NCBI RefSeq assembly: GCF_000718515.1 | Contig: NZ_JNZS01000008.1 | Span: 1 to 64,000, forward strand | Reading direction: 5' to 3' | From: Micromonospora parva | GTDB taxonomy: Bacteria > Actinomycetota > Actinomycetes > Mycobacteriales > Micromonosporaceae | Length of the DNA: 64,000 nt | Part shown: positions 59,513 through 64,000 of the stretch, one piece after another | Layout: every line of letters begins with the position of its first letter | Numbering within the stretch: the stretch's first letter is position 1 | Translations under genes and position numbers: made by a program | Notes under the pieces: generated by a model | What the model was told of the DNA's origin: nothing | What the model saw: only the letters and a program-made list of their open reading frames with translations | The model's database searches: none

Positions 59513-61054
59513 GTGAGCGTGACCTATCACGCGTACCCGAACAGAACCGACCTGTCGGCGGTGGTGGACGCGGCCCGCCGCGGTGACCACGCCGCGACTG
59601 ACGAGTTGGTCTCGCACTACCTGCCACTGGTGTACAACATCGTGGGACGGGCACTGAATCGATCCGCGGACGTCGACGACGTCGTGCAGAACACGATGTT
59701 GAGCGTCGTACGAGGGCTGGCGGGCGTACGCGATCCGCGGCTCTTCCGGTCCTGGCTGGTCGCCGTCACCATGAACGAGGTCCGCGCCTACCGGCAGCAC
59801 CGGCACACCACACCGACGCCGCCGGAGGACATCGACAACATGGTCGCCCCGGGTTCGGACTTCGAGGATCTGACCCTGACCCAGCTGCGCCTGTCCGATC
59901 AGCGCCGGGAGGTCGTCCTGGCCACGCGCTGGCTGGACGACGACCACCGCCACCTGCTCTCCCTGTGGTGGCTGGTCGAGGCCGGTCACCTGTCCCGCGC
60001 CGACCTGGTCGACGCGCTGCAGATCGACCCGCACCACGTGACCGTCCGCGTGGCCCGGATGAAGGCGCAGTTGGACACCGCTCGGCTGGTGGTGCGGGCC
60101 CTCATCGCCCGGCCCGGCTGCGCCGGCCTCCTCGACACGGCCGCCGACTGGGACGGTCAACCGGCGCCGGTGTGGCGCAAGCGGCTCGCACGCCACATCC
60201 GCGACTGCACGTACTGCCCGAACACCACCTCGGACCTGGTTCCCGCCGAGCGGCTGCTCGCCGGCCTCGCGCTCACGCCGGTCCCGGCCCGCCTCGCGTC
60301 GGACGTCTCCCACCAGGTCCAGCTCGTCGCCTCCTCGCAGGGCGCCACATCGGCAGGCGCGTACGCGAAGGCCGGGATGGTGCCCAAGGCCCGCCTCACG
60401 GCACTGTCGCTCCCCAAGACCCTGGTCGGCGCCGTCGCGGCCGTCGCCCTGGTAGCAGGGGGCGGGCTCGTCCTCACCACCTACGCCGACGGGCCGACGA
60501 AACAGCCGGCGAGCGCCGCAGCCGCCGAGCCCTCGGCGCAGGTCACCGACGCCGCCCCCGAGCCGAGCGAACCTGCTGTCGAGTCGCCCTCCCCCACAGC
60601 GCCCGTACCCTCCCCGAGCGCCGCACGCCCGAGCCCCACCCCCAGCAGATCGGCGACGCCGACGCGTACCTCGTCACCGACGCCGAGCAGGCCGGCCAGG
60701 AAGTCGACCGCCGCCCTGCCGGCCGGTGTGTCCGCCGCCGAACAACGCCTCCTGGTGCTGCTCAACGAGCGACGCCGCGCGCTCGGGCTGCCCGAGGTCA
60801 AGATGCGCACCAACGAGCAGGACGCCGCGGAGACCTGCGTGAAGCAGAACCTGGACGCGGGCACCTTCACGCACTGCGGGCACGAGGTCCTGTTCGCGTC
60901 GTCGGGCAACTCCTCGCCCGAGCAGATGATCGAGGCCTGGTTCAACAGTCCCGGCCACAAGACGGCACTGACCTACGCCAGCTCCCGCTTCGCCGGCCCC
61001 GCCATCGTCTCCAACGGCACCCGCCAGATCGCCGCCATCAACATCGACTACTGA
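59513..61054 (+). CDS. Sigma-70-like factor fused to zinc anti-sigma motif, membrane helix and CAP domain
   Basis: One 513-residue polypeptide (GTG 59513, after AAGGCGAGG; ATG 59492 is an alternative) with five parts. Sigma region 2: about 15-100 (LPLVYNIVGRALNRSADVDD, LFRSWLVAVTMNEVRAYRQH). Region 4-like: about 145-200 (DLVDALQIDPHHVTVRVARM). Zinc anti-sigma motif HxxxCxxC near 227 (RHIRDCTYCPNTT). Membrane helix: about 300-325 (TLVGAVAAVALVAGGGLVLT). A Ser/Thr/Pro-rich stalk follows. The extracellular CAP/SCP domain is at about 405-513 (LLVLLNERRRALGLPEVKMR, HCGHEVLF, EAWFNSPGHKTALTYA). No separate anti-sigma gene is adjacent. It may be a self-inhibited, membrane-tethered sigma factor released by proteolysis (inference). 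Confidence 0.88.
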   Translation: MSVTYHAYPNRTDLSAVVDAARRGDHAATDELVSHYLPLVYNIVGRALNRSADVDDVVQNTMLSVVRGLAGVRDPRLFRSWLVAVTMNEVRAYRQHRHTTPTPPEDIDNMVAPGSDFEDLTLTQLRLSDQRREVVLATRWLDDDHRHLLSLWWLVEAGHLSRADLVDALQIDPHHVTVRVARMKAQLDTARLVVRALIARPGCAGLLDTAADWDGQPAPVWRKRLARHIRDCTYCPNTTSDLVPAERLLAGLALTPVPARLASDVSHQVQLVASSQGATSAGAYAKAGMVPKARLTALSLPKTLVGAVAAVALVAGGGLVLTTYADGPTKQPASAAAAEPSAQVTDAAPEPSEPAVESPSPTAPVPSPSAARPSPTPSRSATPTRTSSPTPSRPARKSTAALPAGVSAAEQRLLVLLNERRRALGLPEVKMRTNEQDAAETCVKQNLDAGTFTHCGHEVLFASSGNSSPEQMIEAWFNSPGHKTALTYASSRFAGPAIVSNGTRQIAAINIDY

Positions 61055-61060
61055 GGCTCT

Positions 61061-61090
61061 CCGGCCCGGCGACGGTCGTCGCCGGGCCGG
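61061..61090. terminator. Bidirectional hairpin terminator
   Basis: CCGGCCCGGCGACG is followed by its exact complement around a 2-nt centre (at least 13 usable pairs), 6 bp from both convergent stops. Confidence 0.8.
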
Positions 61091-61095
61091 CCCGC

Positions 61096-61653
61096 CTACG
61101 CCCCACCCCCGACAGGTGGCATCGGCCGCACTGACGCCTCGGCGGCCAGCCGCGCCGCCAACCGTTCATCGAGGTACGCGGCCACCCGCGCATCCTCGGC
61201 CGGGGCCAGCGTCGTCCGGCACAGGTACCGCGGCTGCTGGTCCGCGCAGTCCAGGCGGTACGCCTCCCGCATCCGAACGGCGTGCCTGATCGCCGTCCAC
61301 GGCAACCGCAACGCCGCATGAGCGGTGTGCCACTCGATGGCCTCCGCGGTGAACACGTACCGCACCGGCGCGCTCAACTCGGCGTGACGTCGCAGGTACG
61401 CCGAGCCGTTGATCAGCCCCGCGATGCACCAGACCGCCCCGAACGGGACGCCGAACAGCCCCGCCAGGAGCCACCCGCCGTCGGCCGTGAACGTACCGAG
61501 GCTCGTGATCGACAACAGCAGACCCGAGATGACGAACAACCAGCTCATCCGCCGCAGATCCCGTCGCAGCAACCGCGTGAACCGGACGTCGGGAGTGACG
61601 AGCAGGTCGAACCCGCCCCGGAATCCTCCCTCGTTGAGCCTCACGTCGCTCAC
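61096..61653 (-). CDS. YcxB-like membrane protein
   Basis: A 185-residue protein with two membrane helices (residues 37-55 SWLFVISGLLLSITSLGTF, and 60-82 WLLAGLFGVPFGAVWCIAGL). The C-terminal domain (about 97-165) is like the YcxB C-domain: RYVFTAEAIEWHTAHAALRL, PWTAIRHAVRMREAY. The first 30 residues are cytoplasmic (MSDVRLNEGGFRGGFDLLVT, then VRFTRLLRRDLRR). Function unknown. It is convergent with the sigma/CAP gene and divergent from the transglutaminase-like gene. Confidence 0.82.
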   Translation of the reverse strand: MSDVRLNEGGFRGGFDLLVTPDVRFTRLLRRDLRRMSWLFVISGLLLSITSLGTFTADGGWLLAGLFGVPFGAVWCIAGLINGSAYLRRHAELSAPVRYVFTAEAIEWHTAHAALRLPWTAIRHAVRMREAYRLDCADQQPRYLCRTTLAPAEDARVAAYLDERLAARLAAEASVRPMPPVGGGA

Positions 61654-61844
61654 GCGTACCCCTCACCGTCGTCGATGCCAGCCGCGAAGAACCTAGACCC
61701 TGCCGGCGCGTTGCCGCAGCTGTGGCCGGGAATGAGGGTGACAGGCCGAGCATGGCCGCGGTGAGATGGGACCGTTACCGTACGCGACGGGTCATGGCGC
61801 GATGGAGCAGCCTCGATCCGACAAGCGGCGGGGAAAGGACAGCT

Positions 61845-62429
61845 GTGCAACTGGTCGCGGGCGAACCGATGGAGTACCTGGGCGGTGACACGGTCGTCGA
61901 GGTGGACCACCCGGCAGTGCGAGCGTTAGCTGGCGAACTCCGCGCGGCGCACCCGGACGACGTCGACTTCACGCGGGCCGCCTTCGAATGGGTTCGTGAC
62001 CGGATCCGGCACTCGGTGGACGCCCAGGATCCGCGGATCACCGTCACCGCCGGCGAGGTTCTCAGCGCCGGCGTGGGCCTCTGCTATGCCAAGTCGCACC
62101 TGCTGGTGGCCGTGGCCCGGGCCGCCGGCGTTCCGGCCGGGTTGTGCTACCAACAGCTGACCGACGGGGGAAAGCCCTTCCTGCACGGCCTCGTTGCCGT
62201 ATACCTTGCGGGCGGCTGGCATCGCCAGGACCCGCGCGGCAACCGCACCGGCATCGACGCCCAGTTCCGGCTCGGGCGTGAGCAACTGGCCTACCCGATC
62301 ACCGACGGATCGACTGGCCTCGGTCTTCCTGAAGTGCACGTGCGCCCCTCGCCCAATGTGATCGCAGCCCTGCGCGGTGCTCGAGACGCTCTTGAACTGT
62401 GCCGCGCCGGGTTGCCCGCTACGCCCTGA
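61845..62429 (+). CDS. Transglutaminase-like cysteine protease/peptidase domain protein
   Basis: A 194-residue cytoplasmic protein. GTG 61845 follows an AAAGGA site and gives the family-like start; in-frame ATGs at 61794 and upstream are weaker. The catalytic triad of transglutaminase-like proteases is visible: Cys near 80 in AGVGLCYAKSHLLVAVARA, His near 114 in PFLHGLVAVYL and Asp near 129 in GWHRQDPRGN. Such proteins hydrolyse or transamidate peptides, but the target here is unknown. No partner is adjacent. Confidence 0.87.
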   Translation: MQLVAGEPMEYLGGDTVVEVDHPAVRALAGELRAAHPDDVDFTRAAFEWVRDRIRHSVDAQDPRITVTAGEVLSAGVGLCYAKSHLLVAVARAAGVPAGLCYQQLTDGGKPFLHGLVAVYLAGGWHRQDPRGNRTGIDAQFRLGREQLAYPITDGSTGLGLPEVHVRPSPNVIAALRGARDALELCRAGLPATP

Positions 62430-62486
62430 GCTGGGACAGCGGATGCCGGGCACCCGCCGAGCCGCCATCCGCCGCGGCCGTACACG

Positions 62487-62528
62487 AAAAAGGCCCCGGC
62501 CCGGTGTGAACCACCAGGTCGGGGCCTT
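62487..62528 (-). terminator. Rho-independent terminator of tRNA-Lys
   Basis: On the minus strand AAGGCCCCG ... CGGGGCCTT is followed by T residues (CCTTTTTC), a classical stem with U-run, just 3' of the tRNA. Confidence 0.85.
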
Positions 62529-62534
62529 GATCGT

Positions 62535-62610
62535 TGGTGCGCCGCCAGGGACTCGAACCCCGAACCCGCGGATTAAGAGTCCGCTGCTCTGCCAGTTGAG
62601 CTAGCGGCGC
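62535..62610 (-). tRNA. tRNA-Lys (anticodon CTT)
   Basis: 76 nt including an encoded CCA. The acceptor arm GCGCCGC pairs with GCGGCGC; the D-arm TAGCTCAACTGGCAGAGCA, anticodon loop ACTCTTAATC and T-arm GGGTTCGAGTCCC are all canonical. A rho-independent terminator lies directly downstream. No other tRNA is adjacent. Confidence 0.97.
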
Positions 62611-62825
62611 TCGATCGGCAACGGGACGAGACGCTAGCACGCCAGGGTGCCGCTGGGAAAACAGGGACACCCGCCTCAGTGTCCGCGCGGGCTACCCGGT
62701 CAGGACCGCCGGGATCAGTGGCGAGAATCCGGCGGACCATGGCATTTTCGCCTCTCGTCGCCGACTGCGAGCTTTCCTAGGCTCCCTCTCGACACTCCTC
62801 AACTGGAACGGAAACGGGGCGGACC

Positions 62826-63260
62826 GTGCTGCGCTACGTCATGCCCGTGGTGATCGGGCTGGTCTACGTCGGGCTCAACTCCCTCGTCCCGGAGCCGCAC
62901 CGGCGACGCCTGAACGCGCTCGTCGTCACCGGCGCCGGGGCCGCCTACATCAGCGGTGGCGGGTTCGGGCTGTGGGAGTTGCTCTTCTGCGCGCTGCTGC
63001 TGGTGGTGGGCTACGCCGGGCTCACCTCGTACACCTTCATCGGCGTCGGGTGGCTCCTGCACACGGTCTGGGACGTGCTGCACCACCGGCGCGGCACCCC
63101 GATCATCCCGTCACTGCATGACTCGTCCTTGGGCTGCGCGCTCTGCGATCCGGTCATCGCGCTCTGGTGCTTCGCCGGTGGCCTGTCGGTGAGAGACCTG
63201 TACGGCCGGGTCGCGCGGCGGGCGACCGATGCGCGGCCGTCGGTGACCGCACGGTCCTGA
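62826..63260 (+). CDS. DUF6010 family membrane protein
   Basis: A 144-residue membrane protein from GTG 62826 with four helices: MPVVIGLVYVGLNSLVP, LNALVVTGAGAAYISGGGFG, LLFCALLLVVGYAGLTSYT and VIALWCFAGGLSVRDLY. The block GVGWLLHTVWDVLHHRRGTP with SLGCALCDPVIALW is characteristic of the family. Conserved His/Asp/Cys residues near the membrane suggest metal or thiol chemistry, but no function is known. It is 16 bp upstream of the GlxA-type gene on the same strand and probably cotranscribed with it. Confidence 0.85.
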   Translation: MLRYVMPVVIGLVYVGLNSLVPEPHRRRLNALVVTGAGAAYISGGGFGLWELLFCALLLVVGYAGLTSYTFIGVGWLLHTVWDVLHHRRGTPIIPSLHDSSLGCALCDPVIALWCFAGGLSVRDLYGRVARRATDARPSVTARS

Positions 63261-63276
63261 CTGGTTGAATTCCGCC

Positions 63277-64000
63277 ATGCACACAGTGGCCGTGCTCGCC
63301 CTCGACAGTGTCGTCCCGTTCGATCTGGCCACCCCGATGGAGGTCTTCCAGCGCACCCGCCTGCCGGACGGCCGCGCCGGCTACCGCGTTCTCGTCTGCG
63401 CCGCCACACCGACGGTCACCGCTGGGGCGTTCAGCATGGCGGTGCCGTGGGGCCTGGACGTGCTCGTCGACGCCGACACAGTCGTCGTGCCGGGCGTCTC
63501 CGACCCCGCCGCCGCGACGCCCGCAACGGTCCTCGACTCGCTGCGCGCCGCCGCCGCGAACGGTGCCCGGATCGCCTCGATCTGCGGTGGCGCGTTCACC
63601 CTCGCCGCCACCGGCCTGCTCGACGGGCAGCGCGCGACCACGCACTGGCTCGCCACCGACCGGCTCGCCGCCGAACATCCGCGGATCCAGGTCGACCCCA
63701 ACGTGCTCTACGTGGACAACGGCCAGTTCCTGACCTCCGCGGGCGCCGCCGCCGGGCTCGACCTGTGCCTGCACCTGGTCCGCCGCGACCACGGCGCCGC
63801 TGTCGCGGCCGCCACGGCGAGGTTGTCCGTCATGCCGCTGGAACGCGCGGGCGGGCAGGCGCAGTTCATCACGTACGAACCGCCCGCCGCCGACGGGGCG
63901 ACCCTGGAGCCGCTGCTGACCTGGATGCGCGACAACGCCCGGCGCGAGCTGACCCTCGCCGACATCGCCCGCCACGCCGGCTTGAGCACCCGGACGCTGA
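63277..64000 (+). CDS. GlxA-family regulator, cut by window end
   Basis: The first 241 residues of a DJ-1/PfpI + AraC-type regulator; the frame runs off the right edge. The N-terminal domain shows MHTVAVLALDSVVPFDLATP, the elbow SICGGAFTLAATGLLDGQRA, TTHWLATDRLAAEHPRIQVD and AGAAAGLDLCLHLVRRDHGA. The first AraC helix-turn-helix begins at ELTLADIARHAGLSTRTL. It is clearly paralogous to the regulator at 14033-15061, differing mainly in the N-terminal sensor surface. It lies 16 bp after the DUF6010 gene. Confidence 0.9.
   Translation, partial: MHTVAVLALDSVVPFDLATPMEVFQRTRLPDGRAGYRVLVCAATPTVTAGAFSMAVPWGLDVLVDADTVVVPGVSDPAAATPATVLDSLRAAAANGARIASICGGAFTLAATGLLDGQRATTHWLATDRLAAEHPRIQVDPNVLYVDNGQFLTSAGAAAGLDLCLHLVRRDHGAAVAAATARLSVMPLERAGGQAQFITYEPPAADGATLEPLLTWMRDNARRELTLADIARHAGLSTRTL

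Noticed and set aside
62430..62825. A protein-coding gene around the tRNA.
   Set aside because: Short frames there overlap the tRNA and its terminator and have no ribosome-binding site.

Overview
The window is very GC-rich DNA with actinomycete codon use and gene families (RskA-type anti-sigma factor, class F sortase, DUF6232, DUF6010, CotH/VTC/DUF4956, many secreted glycosidases with CBM2, CBM6 or ricin modules, GTG starts, ATGA/GTGA overlaps, leaderless promoters). A filamentous member of the Micromonosporaceae (Micromonospora-like) is the most likely source; this is inferred from protein style, not from a marker gene. One tRNA-Lys(CTT) is present. There is no rRNA, CRISPR array, phage or recognisable transposase.

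Layout. 0-6.2 kb: cysteine desulfurase; a surface-protein operon (DUF4397 protein, lipoprotein-like sortase) divergent from a SigK/RskA-like sigma/anti-sigma pair; the etfBA electron-transfer flavoprotein operon. 6.4-16 kb: small metabolic and membrane genes (GNAT, DUF202 pair, ThDP enzyme, enoyl-CoA hydratase), two DUF6232 paralogues separated by a repeat element, rhodanese, GlxA-type regulator, ribokinase. 16-22 kb: ABC transporters, then a ROK repressor divergent from a NagZ-like beta-N-acetylhexosaminidase with a palindromic operator between them. 22-30 kb: acetyltransferase, Clp-N protein with paired operators, glycosyltransferase, DUF72, GH15 glucoamylase/trehalase, small stress-type proteins. 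30-40.6 kb: a carbohydrate and surface region with a secreted beta-helix/ricin protein, a 1.2 kb gene-free stretch holding a second copy of the repeat element, the tightly overlapped DUF4956-VTC-CotH operon, and a secreted multidomain GH3 glycosidase behind a perfect LacI-type palindrome. 41-50 kb: SDR/TetR divergent pair, a 1040-residue secreted coiled-coil protein of unknown function, YnfA, and an accessory-looking block of tiny overlapping genes facing an XRE/TPR regulator and a YdcF-like protein. 50-64 kb: a ubiquitin-like small protein overlapping a DUF4132 gene, CPA1 antiporter, FUSC protein, secreted M14 carboxypeptidase, TspO, a sigma factor fused to a zinc anti-sigma motif, membrane helix and extracellular CAP domain, transglutaminase-like protein, tRNA-Lys, and a second GlxA-type regulator cut by the window end.

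The best candidates for undescribed biology are the ubiquitin-like/DUF4132 gene pair (50.0-53.0 kb), the one-polypeptide sigma/anti-sigma/CAP membrane protein (59.5-61.1 kb), the CotH-VTC-DUF4956 operon (34.0-37.5 kb), and a two-copy interspersed element with two distinct 29-31 bp arms (12.0 and 33.2 kb). Functions of these are inference; the sequence features supporting them are listed per entry.
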